A stretch of 64,000 nt of DNA from Paraglaciecola mesophila KMM 241 (GCF_000315015.1 NZ_BAEP01000007.1:1-64000); one strand, 5' to 3'; positions 1-10,317 are shown, numbered from the stretch's first letter. Program-made: numbers and translations. Notes: generated by a model not told the origin, from the letters alone.

Positions 1-2533
1 AAACTTTAGTGGCTGAGATATTGATTCTAACTTCACCAGGTAAATCAAACTGGCTTAAGTCTGTTCTATAACGAATGTTTGCTTCAATACCGTCTGTGTC
101 GAAACCTGCCGCGTTAATATAACCAGAACGCACCAATGCAATGTCATTGGTGGTAGGGTCACGGTCGATTTGTCCACAGAAGTTAACGTCTGGCCCACCC
201 GTTGCATCAACACAGTTATCGGCAACATCTTGTGCTTCAACCAAATTAATGGCGTCAGAAATTTCGATGTTGTAGTAATCGACAGTCATTGAGAAATTCT
301 CGATGAAGGCTGGAGTCCATACAAAACCAATGGTTTGTGACTCAGCTGTTTCAGAGAATAGCTCAGTGTTACCACCAGAAAGTGTATCGACACTCACGTT
401 ATCGTTAGCTTCAAATCCAGCAGGTATACCCAATGCTAAACAGTTTGCTGCTCTATCTGGATCTTCGTTGATGTTATCTGCATCACACGGATCGGATACG
501 CGGGCGAAGCCAGGTGAAACAGGGCTAAATGCTTCTGTTACGTTTGGTGCACGAACTGCTTCACTGACTGTTGCGCGGAAACGCAAGTCTTCGATAGGTG
601 CCCAGCCTAAGCCAACTTGCCACGCGTCAGCGTTTCCTGCATGTGAGTAATCAGCTGTACGATATGCCGCGTCCAATGTAAGTTCTTCAATTAAGAATAC
701 ATCAGTGATGATTGGTGCACTCACTTCGATGAAGTACTCTTCAACATCGAAACCACCAAATGAGTCAGGGGTCGCTGCAGAAGAGTAGAAGCCTGCTTTA
801 GTGAATTCATCAGTAATGGTGCTTGATGTTTCTTCGCGGTATTCATAACCAACTGCCACGCCGATGGCACCACCAGGAAGTTCTAAAAATGCTCCTGTAT
901 CGAATGATAAAGATGCACCGTAAACGTCTTGAGTGATTTCGTCTTCACGTAAAACATCACCAGAAATAAAGTCTGCAGCTTCGGCGCTGAAGTTTCCTGT
1001 TCCGAATGGGTTAAATGCGACACAATTTCCGCCATTGACAGAAGCTGGATCTTCATAATCGTCGCCTTGTGCACTAGGTACTTGGCTACGACATGCCGCT
1101 AAGCCAGTTTCAGGGTCGATAACCGCATCGAGTGCTGCATCTACATTAGCTTCGATAACATCGTTTAGCGTACGACGCGTATTTTTGGTTTCACCATGGG
1201 TGTAAAACACGTCGTAGTCGAAAAGTGTTTCGCCAAGTTCGAATCCACCTTCAAAACCAACAACGACACGGAACAATTCACGGTCGTTTGCCGCAGAACG
1301 GTTACCTAAATCACCAAAGAAGCGAGAGAATGGAACAGTAGTGTCTTGACCTCCGTCAATAAGGCGCTGTCTAGTTGCGGAATCTAAGAAAGGGTTATCA
1401 GCAACATTAATGCTTAAGCCTCCGAAATTGAAAGCGGGTTGAAATTGTTGACGAATATCTTTATCAACGTACTTCACGTCACCGTACATACGTACATTGT
1501 CGTTAAAGTCATAACGGAATGTAGATGCTAAAGTGAGTGTTTCTTGTGACGGAGAGTAATTTTCATAGTTATCAGGGAAGAAAATCGTATCGTAGGCTTC
1601 GGCAAAGTTACCAAAAGCAAAGCTGTTGGTTTCAATACGCTCTACTTGATCCATACCTACACCATCTGGTGAAAACGTGATGCGAGGACCGCCGCCAAAT
1701 GGGTTGATAACACCAAAGTCGTTGATCATCTCTGAACCTACGAAAGGAACGCGGAATCTATCGGCAATGCCGTCATCTTCGCCACCATCATCTGGGTTGA
1801 TAACGGTACCAGCGTAATCGTGTTGCTGAAGGTCAGTTAGTAATACTTCGCGAATATCTGACTTGCCGGCAAAAAACGTGACGTTTCCTTTGCCATCGTC
1901 GGACGTAGAGCCGACTAATACATTGAAGTTATGACTCTTGGTACCAACCCCTTCTGTGCTATCTGCAACACCAGCATTAAACTCGAACCCGTCGAAGTCG
2001 TCCTTCAGTATAATGTTAATAACACCTGATACGGCGTCTGAACCGTAAATAGCGGACGCACCACCAGTAATGATCTCAACTTTATCGATCAAAGCAGATG
2101 GAATTGCGCCAGTATCTATAGCCGATGACCCCGGTGCACCCGCTACATGACGGATACCGTTAACGAGAGTTAGGGTACGGTCACGACCTAATGAACGTAA
2201 ATCTGGCGCACTCAAACCCGCATCTTCGTTACTATTATTATTACCAATCAAGCTTGAGCCTGCTGCAATAGCGGGGATTTCGGCTAGTATGCTGCCTAGA
2301 TCTGGTGTTCCAAAGCGTGAAATTTCTTCTGAGCTTAATGAAATGACGGGGGCTGGCGATGAAAGTTCAGCACGGGCAATACGAGATCCAGTTACTGAAA
2401 TTTTTTCAAGCGCTTCGGATTCTGTTGCGGGTGTTTCTTGTGCTGTGGTCATTGTTGAAAACGATGCAGCAGATAGCGCACCGACTGATACAGCGAGTCT
2501 AATTGACTTCGCCAATTCGGTTTTAGTGAACAT
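1..2533 (-). CDS. TonB-dependent receptor, C-terminus beyond window edge
   Basis: This is an outer-membrane active-transport receptor energised by TonB. The reading frame is open from the ATG at 2533 to the left edge (about 844 codons), so the end of the beta-barrel is missing. The start MFTKTELAKSIRLAVSVGAL looks like a signal peptide and is followed by a mature start near AQETPA. The plug domain follows (ITVTGSRI-like KISVTGSRIARAE, then LGSILAEIPAI, LRSLGRDRTLTLVNG, and the plug end IYGSDAVSGVINIILKDDF). Barrel sequence with aromatic/acidic alternation follows, including LRFRATVSEAVRAPNVTEAF, a motif common in receptors of Alteromonadales and Xanthomonadales. No dedicated enzyme genes are visible beside it, so the substrate is unknown. 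It is a different subfamily from the receptor at 15206-18190. Family confidence is high; the ligand is not assigned. Confidence 0.93.
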   Translation of the reverse strand, partial: MFTKTELAKSIRLAVSVGALSAASFSTMTTAQETPATESEALEKISVTGSRIARAELSSPAPVISLSSEEISRFGTPDLGSILAEIPAIAAGSSLIGNNNSNEDAGLSAPDLRSLGRDRTLTLVNGIRHVAGAPGSSAIDTGAIPSALIDKVEIITGGASAIYGSDAVSGVINIILKDDFDGFEFNAGVADSTEGVGTKSHNFNVLVGSTSDDGKGNVTFFAGKSDIREVLLTDLQQHDYAGTVINPDDGGEDDGIADRFRVPFVGSEMINDFGVINPFGGGPRITFSPDGVGMDQVERIETNSFAFGNFAEAYDTIFFPDNYENYSPSQETLTLASTFRYDFNDNVRMYGDVKYVDKDIRQQFQPAFNFGGLSINVADNPFLDSATRQRLIDGGQDTTVPFSRFFGDLGNRSAANDRELFRVVVGFEGGFELGETLFDYDVFYTHGETKNTRRTLNDVIEANVDAALDAVIDPETGLAACRSQVPSAQGDDYEDPASVNGGNCVAFNPFGTGNFSAEAADFISGDVLREDEITQDVYGASLSFDTGAFLELPGGAIGVAVGYEYREETSSTITDEFTKAGFYSSAATPDSFGGFDVEEYFIEVSAPIITDVFLIEELTLDAAYRTADYSHAGNADAWQVGLGWAPIEDLRFRATVSEAVRAPNVTEAFSPVSPGFARVSDPCDADNINEDPDRAANCLALGIPAGFEANDNVSVDTLSGGNTELFSETAESQTIGFVWTPAFIENFSMTVDYYNIEISDAINLVEAQDVADNCVDATGGPDVNFCGQIDRDPTTNDIALVRSGYINAAGFDTDGIEANIRYRTDLSQFDLPGEVRINISATKV

Positions 2534-2853
2534 GTATGATCCCTTAGATATTATTATTTAGGCCGCTTTTCGTGGCTTCTTATAGTTCAATAGTGAGTTG
2601 AACTGTAAGCGAATATAAAACAAACCACATACGGTTACAATATTCTAAAAAGGCAGGCTGTACATTTTACTGGACAGTAGGTTGAATTTTGTACGTTATT
2701 GTCGTTAATCAACATATTCAACTATTTTCTGCTTAGGATGAGGTCGAATTTTACATAGGAAATATAAAATTTATTTGGGACTACTTAAATCTTATACGAT
2801 AGATAAGGCATCGATAACGCATATAATGCCTATCTAACTTGCAGCAGTGAATT
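2534..2853. other. Intergenic region between TonB receptor and ispB
   Basis: About 320 bases without a gene. It holds the upstream region of the receptor gene (minus strand), including a 21-bp element at 2584-2604 with perfect 7-bp arms AGTTCAA/TTGAACT around a 7-nt centre, about 50 bp before the receptor start. This could be an operator or a leader hairpin. At about 2795-2836, just after the ispB stop, there is an imperfect inverted repeat (GATAAGGCAT / ATGCCTATC) that may act as a weak terminator for ispB. Nothing else coherent was seen. Confidence 0.4.
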
Positions 2854-3825
2854 CTATGCTACGCGTTCAACAGAAATATGGGCTAAGCCAATTAGTGCTT
2901 CTTTGTAGACTGATTCTTCTATCGGGGATAAAGCGTCAATGGCTTGTTGGGAGGCCTTTAAGGCTTGTTGTTTGGTGTAAGTTAATGCCCCTGTTTGCTC
3001 CATCGTCTCTAAAATCGGTGCCAGGTTATCCATGCCGTTCCCTGTTTCGATAGCCTCGCGGATTATGGCGGTTTGCTGTTCATTGCCATGCCACATTGCG
3101 TATAGAAGCGGGAGGGTAGGTTTACCTTCTGCTAGATCATCACCCATGTTTTTGCCCATCTCTTCACTGTCAGAAGCGTAGTCCATGATGTCATCAACAA
3201 GCTGAAATGCGGTGCCCAAATACTTACCATAGTCTTGCATGGCGTTTTCAATCGCTTCACTTTGCTTAGTCAGTACCCCAGCTAACAAGGTGGCAGCCTC
3301 GAACAAACGGGCCGTTTTACTATAGATAACCTCCATGTAACTTTCTTCTGTGGTGTCAGGGTCATTACAGTTCATGAGCTGCAACACTTCACCTTCAGCA
3401 ATTACATTGGTCGCATCAGACAATATTTGCATGACGCGCATACTGTCTAGGGTCACCATCATTTGGAATGAACGGGTATAAAGGAAGTCACCGACTAACA
3501 CGCTGGCTTGATTACCAAACACTTCATTGGCGGTTTCGCGGCCCCTACGCATGGTTGATTCATCAACTACATCGTCATGTAGTAATGTCGCAGTATGAAT
3601 AAACTCAATAATCGCGGCTAGTGTGTGATGCTGCTCGGTCTGAATATTCAAAGCTCTTGCAGCTAAGACCGTTAGTAGCGGGCGAAGTCGTTTGCCGCCG
3701 CTATTAACAATATAAAAGCCAAGTTGATTGATCAGCGAGACATCTGAATTCACCTGCTTTTGGATCAGTTGATTGACCGCGAGCATATCTGGCTCAGCGA
3801 GTAAAAGGATGTGGTCTAAATCCAT
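2854..3825 (-). CDS. ispB: Octaprenyl (polyprenyl) diphosphate synthase
   Basis: Trans-prenyltransferase that condenses isopentenyl diphosphate onto farnesyl diphosphate to make the long side chain of ubiquinone or menaquinone; cytoplasmic. The protein has 323 aa, matching the E. coli IspB length. Visible signatures are GGKRLRPL (about residues 43-50), the first aspartate-rich motif DDVVD (84-88) followed by MRRGRETAN, and the second aspartate motif LVDDIMD (about 209-215), all needed for Mg-diphosphate binding. It lies divergent from rplU-rpmA, the arrangement found in many gammaproteobacteria (ispB next to rplU). Chain length is inferred from family and context; solanesyl or another chain length is possible. 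Confidence 0.96.
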   Translation of the reverse strand: MDLDHILLLAEPDMLAVNQLIQKQVNSDVSLINQLGFYIVNSGGKRLRPLLTVLAARALNIQTEQHHTLAAIIEFIHTATLLHDDVVDESTMRRGRETANEVFGNQASVLVGDFLYTRSFQMMVTLDSMRVMQILSDATNVIAEGEVLQLMNCNDPDTTEESYMEVIYSKTARLFEAATLLAGVLTKQSEAIENAMQDYGKYLGTAFQLVDDIMDYASDSEEMGKNMGDDLAEGKPTLPLLYAMWHGNEQQTAIIREAIETGNGMDNLAPILETMEQTGALTYTKQQALKASQQAIDALSPIEESVYKEALIGLAHISVERVA

Positions 3826-3979
3826 ACTTAAAATTCAACTCTGACGATAAGGTATTAATTAGCGTGCGATTTTACAGAAATTACACAGGGTATCCAGCGG
3901 ACATTATGTAACAATTGCCCGCAAAGTCGCGTAAAATATGTGTTGCTGCATATTTGAACAAATAAATTCAATTTGGTAC

Positions 3980-4008
3980 TTGCGACGACTGGACGGTTCA
4001 CGTACAAT
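3980..4008 (+). promoter_or_regulatory. Predicted sigma70 promoter of rplU-rpmA
   Basis: A TTGCGA -35 element (3980-3985) and a TACAAT -10 element (4003-4008) are separated by exactly 17 bp, about 55 bp before the rplU start. The sequence after the -10 (TCGCGCCC) is GC-rich, like stringently controlled ribosomal promoters. This is a sequence prediction only. Confidence 0.6.
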
Positions 4009-4064
4009 TCGCGCCCTGTTTTTGAATATATAGCGCTAAGATTAGGCGCAGAGCGGAGTTAATT

Positions 4065-4376
4065 ATGTACGCGGTTTTCCAAAGTGGTGGCAAACAACAC
4101 CGTGTGGCTGAAGGCCAAACCGTTCGTCTTGAGAAGATCGAAGTGGCTCCAGGTGAGTCGGTAGAATTCGGTGATATCTTGATGGTGAGCAATGGTGAAG
4201 ACGTTAAGATCGGTACGCCTTTTGTAAGTGGCGGAAAAGTTACTGCTGAAGTAGTAACACATGGTCGTGGCGAGAAAGTTAAGATTGTTAAGTTTCGTCG
4301 ACGCAAGCATTCACGTACCCAAATGGGTCACCGTCAGTGGTTCACGGAAGTGAAAATCACTGGTATAAGCGCTTAA
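4065..4376 (+). CDS. rplU: 50S ribosomal protein L21
   Basis: L21 of the large ribosomal subunit, an early 23S rRNA-binding assembly protein. The 103-aa length equals E. coli L21. It begins [14 protein letters not shown] and contains the basic [15 protein letters not shown] stretch near residues 77-91 that is the L21 signature. It is the first gene of the rplU-rpmA unit; rpmA follows after 15 nt with its own ribosome binding site (AGGAG). Confidence 0.99.
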   Translation: MYAVFQSGGKQHRVAEGQTVRLEKIEVAPGESVEFGDILMVSNGEDVKIGTPFVSGGKVTAEVVTHGRGEKVKIVKFRRRKHSRTQMGHRQWFTEVKITGISA

Positions 4377-4391
4377 TAGGAGTTCGAACTA

Positions 4392-4649
4392 ATGGCACAT
4401 AAAAAGGCTGGTGGTAGTACTAATAACGGTCGCGACTCAGAAAGTAAACGTTTAGGTGTTAAACGTTACGGCGGCGAGTCAGTTTTAGCTGGTAACATTA
4501 TTGTTCGTCAACGTGGTACTCGTTTCCACGCTGGTAACAATATGGGTATCGGCAAAGATCACACTTTGTTTGCTTTATCAGACGGTAAAGTTCAATTCGA
4601 AGTTAAAGGTCCTAAAAACCGTAAATTTGTAAGTATCGTTGCTGAATAA
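4392..4649 (+). CDS. rpmA: 50S ribosomal protein L27
   Basis: L27, whose N-terminal tail reaches the peptidyl transferase centre. The 85-aa sequence starts [20 protein letters not shown], the classical L27 signature, without the N-terminal extension seen in Firmicutes. [12 protein letters not shown] is also diagnostic. It is co-transcribed with rplU and followed by a strong intrinsic terminator at 4675-4697. Confidence 0.99.
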
Positions 4650-4674
4650 TTAGCAATCTTACATAGTTTTAAAG

Positions 4675-4697
4675 ACCCCGCTTGTGCGGGGTTTTTT
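4675..4697 (+). terminator. Rho-independent terminator after rpmA
   Basis: Perfect 7-bp GC-rich stem ACCCCGC / GCGGGGT with a TTGT tetraloop, followed by a run of six T. It separates the rplU-rpmA unit from obgE, so obgE needs read-through or its own promoter in 4700-4820. Confidence 0.9.
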
Positions 4698-4786
4698 GTT
4701 TGAGACGTCTTATTTATCATTTTGCTTGAATAAGACAAATAAGCACAGTTGCGGTGTGACGCCGCAGCAACTGCGAAGTAGTATAA

Positions 4787-5992
<1,206 letters not shown>

Positions 5993-6002
5993 GCCACATA
6001 AG

Positions 6003-6072
6003 GGTTAGCTGGGAGTGCTCTTTAGAGAGTGCCCAGCGAGGAAGTGCTCTGCCAAACGGCGCTCAGCTAACC
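6003..6072. repeat. Inverted repeat between obgE and folA
   Basis: GGTTAGCTG (6003-6011) and its exact complement CAGCTAACC (6064-6072) enclose smaller self-complementary pieces such as CTCTTTAGAGAG. The RNA could fold into a branched stem. There is no T-run, so it is not a classical intrinsic terminator; it may be a 3' end stabiliser of the obgE transcript or a factor-dependent end. Confidence 0.4.
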
Positions 6073-6125
6073 TAGGTTTGCCGTGTGGTTAGCAAGTAAT
6101 GTAGTTCAAAGTAAGGTGTTCTAGC

Positions 6126-6641
6126 ATGGCAAAGATAGCTATGGTTGCTGCAATGGCAAACCAACGAGTCATTGGTCTTAATAATCAAATGCCTTGGCAT
6201 ATGCCTGCGGACCTAAAACACTTTAAACGTGTCACCTTAGGCAAGCCAATTGTGATGGGACGAAAAACCTACGAATCAATTGGCAGGGCTTTACCCGGTC
6301 GCCTTAATATTGTTATCACAAGCGATCAGAACTATCAGCTGGTAGATGCGAGCATTGTACATAGCTGTGAGCAAGCCATTGCTGTAGCCACCTCACATAT
6401 GCAAAACGAAGGAATGCCAGAGCTCGAGCAAGAAGTGATGGTCATTGGCGGGGGAACGGTCTATCAGCATTTTTTGCCCCACGCTAATCGTTTATATTTG
6501 ACCTTTATTGACTTAGATACCCCGGGGGACACTTACTTTCCAAACTACTCGGATGGTGCATGGCAAGAGATTGAAAGTGAATCTAACGACCCTGATGAGA
6601 AAAACCCGCATCCCTATCGCTTCGTTACCTTAGCAAGGTAG
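6126..6641 (+). CDS. folA: Dihydrofolate reductase
   Basis: NADPH-dependent reduction of dihydrofolate to tetrahydrofolate, for thymidylate and purine synthesis; target of trimethoprim. It has 171 aa against 159 in E. coli. Signatures are the Met20-loop equivalent IGLNNQMPWHMPADLKHFKR with catalytic Asp at residue 29 (equivalent to E. coli D27), the cofactor segment GRKTYESIGRALPGRLNIVIT, and VIGGGTVYQHFLPHA. The start ATG at 6126 gives the expected MAKIAMVAAMA beginning. A small insertion before EVMVIGGGT (HMQNEGMPELEQ) explains the extra length. It is a single-gene unit. Confidence 0.97.
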   Translation: MAKIAMVAAMANQRVIGLNNQMPWHMPADLKHFKRVTLGKPIVMGRKTYESIGRALPGRLNIVITSDQNYQLVDASIVHSCEQAIAVATSHMQNEGMPELEQEVMVIGGGTVYQHFLPHANRLYLTFIDLDTPGDTYFPNYSDGAWQEIESESNDPDEKNPHPYRFVTLAR

Positions 6642-6971
6642 CCTATTTGTTTGCCGAGCACCGCAAACTGAGCGCCCAGAAACGCTAACGTATACACATA
6701 GCCATATGTTTGACTGAAAATGATGCTAGGCCTTAGCGTCAAAAGTGGGCTGCGGCATGGTTAAAGGCATTAACGCTCAGCGCTAGCCTGCCCGTATGGC
6801 AATCGGGATGAGTGGCGCAAAGCATGCTCCTGATATTTTCCCTGACATTTTGCCCTAGCTCTTTATTCAGCGAGGTAAAAGTAATTATAAGACCTCGCTA
6901 TTGTTTTCTTTCTTTCGTCCCCCATTTTAGTATCCTCAGAACACAAACTATCAATCAAAGTTGGAGAACAT
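6642..6971. other. Intergenic region folA-tpx
   Basis: 330 bases without a convincing gene. The clearest structure is the hairpin at 6869-6899. The segment 6650-6860 has several short self-complementary pieces (for example around GCTAGGCC and GCGCTAGC) and could hold a small RNA ending at that hairpin, but no promoter stands out. The tpx ribosome binding site (TTGGAGAAC) lies at the right end. Confidence 0.35.
6869..6910 (+). terminator. Probable Rho-independent terminator upstream of tpx
   Basis: Stem AGCGAGGT (6869-6876) / ACCTCGCT (6892-6899), perfect 8 bp with a 15-nt loop, followed by the T-rich ATTGTTTTCTTTC. It would end folA transcripts or a small RNA encoded in 6650-6870. Confidence 0.6.
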
Positions 6972-7466
6972 ATGAGCACAGTGACTTTAAAAGGCAACCC
7001 ATTTAATACCGTCGGCGCTTTACCAAGTGTTGGTGAAAGTGCGGCTGATTTTCGTTTAGTGAAAACAGATCTATCTGAAACGACCCTAGCTGATTATAAG
7101 GGCTCACGTTTAGTTCTGAATATCTTCCCCTCAGTCGATACCCCAACTTGTGCCATGTCTGTTCGTAAATTCAATGAGCAAGTGAGCAAGTTAGAAAACA
7201 CCAAAGTGTTATGTGTCTCTGCGGATTTACCTTTTGCGGCTGCGCGTTTCTGCGGTGCTGAAGGGATTGAAAACGTTGCTACAGGTTCAAGTTTCAGGAG
7301 TAATTTTGGTACCGATTATGGTGTTGAATTCGTTGATGGACCGTTAACAGGTTTGTTGTCACGTAGCGTGGTGGTACTTGATGAAAACGGTAAGGTTATT
7401 TATACCGAGCAAGTAACTGAAACGGCTGATGAGCCTGACTATGATGCGGCGATTGCTGCGCTATAG
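6972..7466 (+). CDS. tpx: Thiol peroxidase (atypical 2-Cys peroxiredoxin)
   Basis: Periplasm-associated or cytoplasmic peroxiredoxin that reduces H2O2 and alkyl hydroperoxides using thioredoxin. The 164-aa protein shows the Tpx hallmarks: FPSVDTPTCAMSVRKFN with the peroxidatic Cys at 60, and ARFCGAEGIENV with the resolving Cys at 94 (equivalents of E. coli C61 and C95). The ATG at 6972 follows a good ribosome binding site and gives the canonical MSTVTLKGNP start; a longer in-frame extension is not needed. Single-gene unit ending at the hairpin at 7512. Confidence 0.98.
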   Translation: MSTVTLKGNPFNTVGALPSVGESAADFRLVKTDLSETTLADYKGSRLVLNIFPSVDTPTCAMSVRKFNEQVSKLENTKVLCVSADLPFAAARFCGAEGIENVATGSSFRSNFGTDYGVEFVDGPLTGLLSRSVVVLDENGKVIYTEQVTETADEPDYDAAIAAL

Positions 7467-7511
7467 TTATTGATAATGGCAGGTTAGAACTTTTATACGC
7501 CTAAAATGAAA

Positions 7512-7536
7512 CGAGCCGCTATGCGGCTCGTCTTAG
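7512..7536. terminator. Terminator between convergent tpx and csp
   Basis: Perfect 8-bp stem CGAGCCGC (7512-7519) / GCGGCTCG (7523-7530) with a 3-nt loop, followed by TCTTA on the plus strand. It lies between two convergent genes, so it may serve both. The T-run is short. Confidence 0.6.
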
Positions 7537-7560
7537 GCGATTACTAGCGTAAGTCTGTAA

Positions 7561-7767
7561 TTAAACAGGAACTACGTTGTTCGCACATGGGCCTTTAGGG
7601 CTCTGACCAACTTCAAACTCAACCGCTTGGCCGTCGTTCAAAGTTGCATATCCACCACCGCTTTTAATTTCTGAGTGATGAACAAATAAATCTTTTCCAC
7701 CGTCTTCTGGAGTAATGAAACCGAAACCTTTATCCGCATTAAACCACTTAACTGTACCTTGACTCAT
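7561..7767 (-). CDS. CspA-family cold-shock protein
   Basis: Small single-stranded nucleic-acid-binding protein (68 aa, one OB fold), an RNA chaperone. RNP1 ([11 protein letters not shown]) and RNP2 (DLFVHHSEI) are intact, with the start [18 protein letters not shown] typical of proteobacterial Csp proteins. Which paralogue (CspA, C, D or E type) cannot be decided from this window. The upstream region on the minus strand is long and gene-free, consistent with a structured cold-shock leader. Confidence 0.97.
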   Translation of the reverse strand: MSQGTVKWFNADKGFGFITPEDGGKDLFVHHSEIKSGGGYATLNDGQAVEFEVGQSPKGPCANNVVPV

Positions 7768-8149
7768 AATCTACTCTACTTTGTTTAAAATATTGTTTGC
7801 AGAAAACCTGCGTTAACCATTGTATAGGTTATTTTTCAGTAAATCCGCTCAATTCCACGTTTAGTTCATATTTTTGCTCGTCAATTTTTCAAACCCTATG
7901 GTTTTCATCAGCTGGCGTGTATTTTGCTCACTGTCCTAGTAAGCCATTAATTTACGAGGTGAAGGCGTCTAAAACGACAGTGAAAACTAGTCTCAACCTT
8001 AGGCAGCACGTGCACTAGCTTACTTAACGTCGCCTTCTTTAGACTGTGAAAATTTGTACACACGCTATGTGTAAATCTTATAAACCTCCGTCCAATTTCG
8101 CTTGAGTACGCACAGGTATTTAGAGCGAATTAAACTAAAAGGGAACATT
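7768..8149. other. Intergenic region: csp leader and upstream region of the PLD gene
   Basis: About 380 bases separating two divergent genes. Next to csp there is a small hairpin (GCAG/CTGC at 7799-7811), expected position for a csp 5' leader. A wider inverted repeat is formed by TCACTGTC (7928-7935) and GACAGTGA (7976-7983). The segments GAAGGCG (about 7961) and CGCCTTC (about 8029) are also complementary. A 73-codon open frame on the plus strand at 7797-8018 has no recognisable protein character and is not called. Confidence 0.35.
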
Positions 8150-10312
8150 ATGTCTAATAACGCTTCATCTTTATTTAAAGAAAATGAAAATTGCTGGCAA
8201 ACAAGTCAAGCAACTCATGCTACCCCTTTAATTGATGGAGCTAACTACTATCGGGCTCTACACAAAGCGATTTGCAATGCTAAGCGCAGCATTTTCATTG
8301 TTGGGTGGGACATTGATAGCCGTATTCGCTTATTGCGCGGCGACGAGGAAAAAAACGCCAGCGCCCCCTCAGTGATAAGTGAGCTATTAAAATGGAAGGC
8401 GGAGCAAAACGAAAACATCAAAATTTATTTACTGCGCTGGGATTCATCCCTCGCGTTTTTTAGCCAACGAGAGATGTGGGCCAAAGAAGTGTGGGACAAC
8501 AAAACCCCAGACAACGTTAAAACCACTCTGGACAGCACCATCCCTATGGGGGGAAGCCAGCACCAGAAGATAGTCGTTATTGATGATGAAATTGCGTTTT
8601 CTGGAGGTATGGATGTATCGACTAATCGCTGGGACACCCGAGAGCATCTTATTGATCAGCCTGAGCGAGTGGGACCTGACGGTCCCCATGGACCACTACA
8701 TGACGTGCAAGTGCTCACAAGTGGGCCTATTGTTGAAAGCTTCGCTCAGCTTGTTAGGTGGCGCTGGGACAGGATAAACGAGCAAAAAGCGATCCCCTTC
8801 TCGCCTGTTAAAAGCACAGGCAGCGGAGTACCTCCGTCATGGCCGAACAATTTCCCACCTACCATGGCGGATTTACCCTGCGCTGTGGCGCGCACGATCC
8901 CGTTTATGGATGGGGTTGAACCTGTACAAGAAGTGAGACGCATGTTGCTCGACCTTATCGCGCAAGCCGAACGCTTCATCTTCATTGAAAATCAGTTCAC
9001 CACGCGCCAAGAAATAGCGGAGGCACTTAATGCTCGTTTAAAGGCATGCCCAGAATTACAAGTGATTATCGTTAGTTCCTATGAGCCAAAAGGTAAGTTC
9101 GAGAGTGAAGCTTATTGGGCGAGCAGGATTGATTTCAAACGTATTTTAGAAAACGGGGTGGATGATAATCGCGTTAAAGTGACGTACTCAACGCTGACTA
9201 ATGAAGCAGGTGAAAGTATCCAAAAGCGTGTGCATTCAAAGGTCATGAGTATTGATGATCGCTATTTAGTGATTGGCTCATCCAATATTAGTAATCGCTC
9301 TATGAGTCTTGATACTGAAGTTGATTTAGTATTTGCTGGTGATACAAGCCAGAACCAGCAAGATATTATACGTGTTCGTCATGACTTACTTGCCGAGCAT
9401 ACGGGCCGTACTATTGAGCAAGTGGAGCAGGTATTTAAATCGCCAGACCCATTGAATAACCTTATAACTGACCAAGCACCCCATGGGTATCAACTCGCTG
9501 AAGTGCGCGATGATCAATTCACCAACAAAGCGTGGCAACCCGTTTTTAGCTCGTTATCAGATCCCGAAAAACCATTGATTGCGCCAATACAAATGTCTAA
9601 TGGCAAAGTGGTTGGAGTAGGCAACCCAAAACAGAAAACCATTGTGTTCATGATGATTGCTTTGCTGATACTCGTTCTAGGCGGGTTGATTTTTTGGGCT
9701 GGCCACTCCATCCCTTGGCTAACAGCTGACAACTTAGAGCAGTTTTTACAGGACACGAGAGGTACGATGTGGGTCATTCCTACCATTTGTGTCATCTATA
9801 TTATTGCTGGGTTGGTTTTCTTCCCCGTGACTGTCTTGTCTTTAGCGGTGGCGGCAGTTTACGGGCCAATATGGGGCCCAGTTTATGGCATGCTCGGTGC
9901 CTTGCTCAGCTCTGCAACACTGTTTGGTTTGGGCCATCTTATGGGTATCAAAGGGCTGCGCAAGATGGGCGGTGCTAAAGTGCAAGCCGTAGATGATAAA
10001 TTTAAAGACAGCGGTGTAGTGGGTGTGGCTGTTATCAGGCTGATTCCTATCGCGCCATTTAGCTTGGTAAATCTGGTTGCAGGTATTTCATCTATTGGGC
10101 TGGTGCAATTTTTAGCAGGCACATTCCTAGGCATGTTTCCTCCTATGATTGCGAAAGGTTTGGTAGGGGATTCATTGGGTAAAATTTTTACAAATCCTTC
10201 TCCTGAAACCATAGGTTATTTGGTAGCAGGCATCGCCTTTTGGGCGCTTATGATTTACGTATGTCAAAAGTTAGCGCGCATGTATCAATTGAAGAAAGCA
10301 GACGCGAGTTAA
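8150..10312 (+). CDS. Phospholipase D-like / VTT (TVP38-DedA) membrane fusion protein
   Basis: Two-part protein of 720 aa. The N-terminal part (about 20-420) is a phospholipase D superfamily enzyme with two HKD motifs: HQKIVVIDD at His138 and HSKVMSIDD at His362 followed by GSSN. It resembles PLD enzymes that hydrolyse or transfer phosphodiesters of phospholipids. The C-terminal part (about 497-720) is hydrophobic with a VTT/TVP38 (DedA superfamily) domain, seen in FFPVTVLSLAVAAVYGPIWG and IPIAPFSLVNLVAGIS; that family includes lipid scramblases and flippases. The ATG at 8150 with AAAAGGGA before it is preferred over an in-frame TTG at 8102. There is no signal peptide, so the PLD domain is probably cytosolic at the inner membrane. 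The next gene starts 5 nt after the stop, so they are co-transcribed. The exact substrate is unknown. Confidence 0.85.
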   Translation: MSNNASSLFKENENCWQTSQATHATPLIDGANYYRALHKAICNAKRSIFIVGWDIDSRIRLLRGDEEKNASAPSVISELLKWKAEQNENIKIYLLRWDSSLAFFSQREMWAKEVWDNKTPDNVKTTLDSTIPMGGSQHQKIVVIDDEIAFSGGMDVSTNRWDTREHLIDQPERVGPDGPHGPLHDVQVLTSGPIVESFAQLVRWRWDRINEQKAIPFSPVKSTGSGVPPSWPNNFPPTMADLPCAVARTIPFMDGVEPVQEVRRMLLDLIAQAERFIFIENQFTTRQEIAEALNARLKACPELQVIIVSSYEPKGKFESEAYWASRIDFKRILENGVDDNRVKVTYSTLTNEAGESIQKRVHSKVMSIDDRYLVIGSSNISNRSMSLDTEVDLVFAGDTSQNQQDIIRVRHDLLAEHTGRTIEQVEQVFKSPDPLNNLITDQAPHGYQLAEVRDDQFTNKAWQPVFSSLSDPEKPLIAPIQMSNGKVVGVGNPKQKTIVFMMIALLILVLGGLIFWAGHSIPWLTADNLEQFLQDTRGTMWVIPTICVIYIIAGLVFFPVTVLSLAVAAVYGPIWGPVYGMLGALLSSATLFGLGHLMGIKGLRKMGGAKVQAVDDKFKDSGVVGVAVIRLIPIAPFSLVNLVAGISSIGLVQFLAGTFLGMFPPMIAKGLVGDSLGKIFTNPSPETIGYLVAGIAFWALMIYVCQKLARMYQLKKADAS

Positions 10313-10317
10313 AATTT

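Noticed and set aside
7797-8018. 73-codon plus-strand open frame upstream of the PLD gene
   Set aside because: Rich in Ser, Phe and Cys without pattern, no ribosome binding site, and it lies in the expected cold-shock leader region.
8102-8149. TTG start for the PLD-VTT gene
   Set aside because: The ATG at 8150 has a clear AAAAGGGA and the extra 16 residues are basic and unremarkable.
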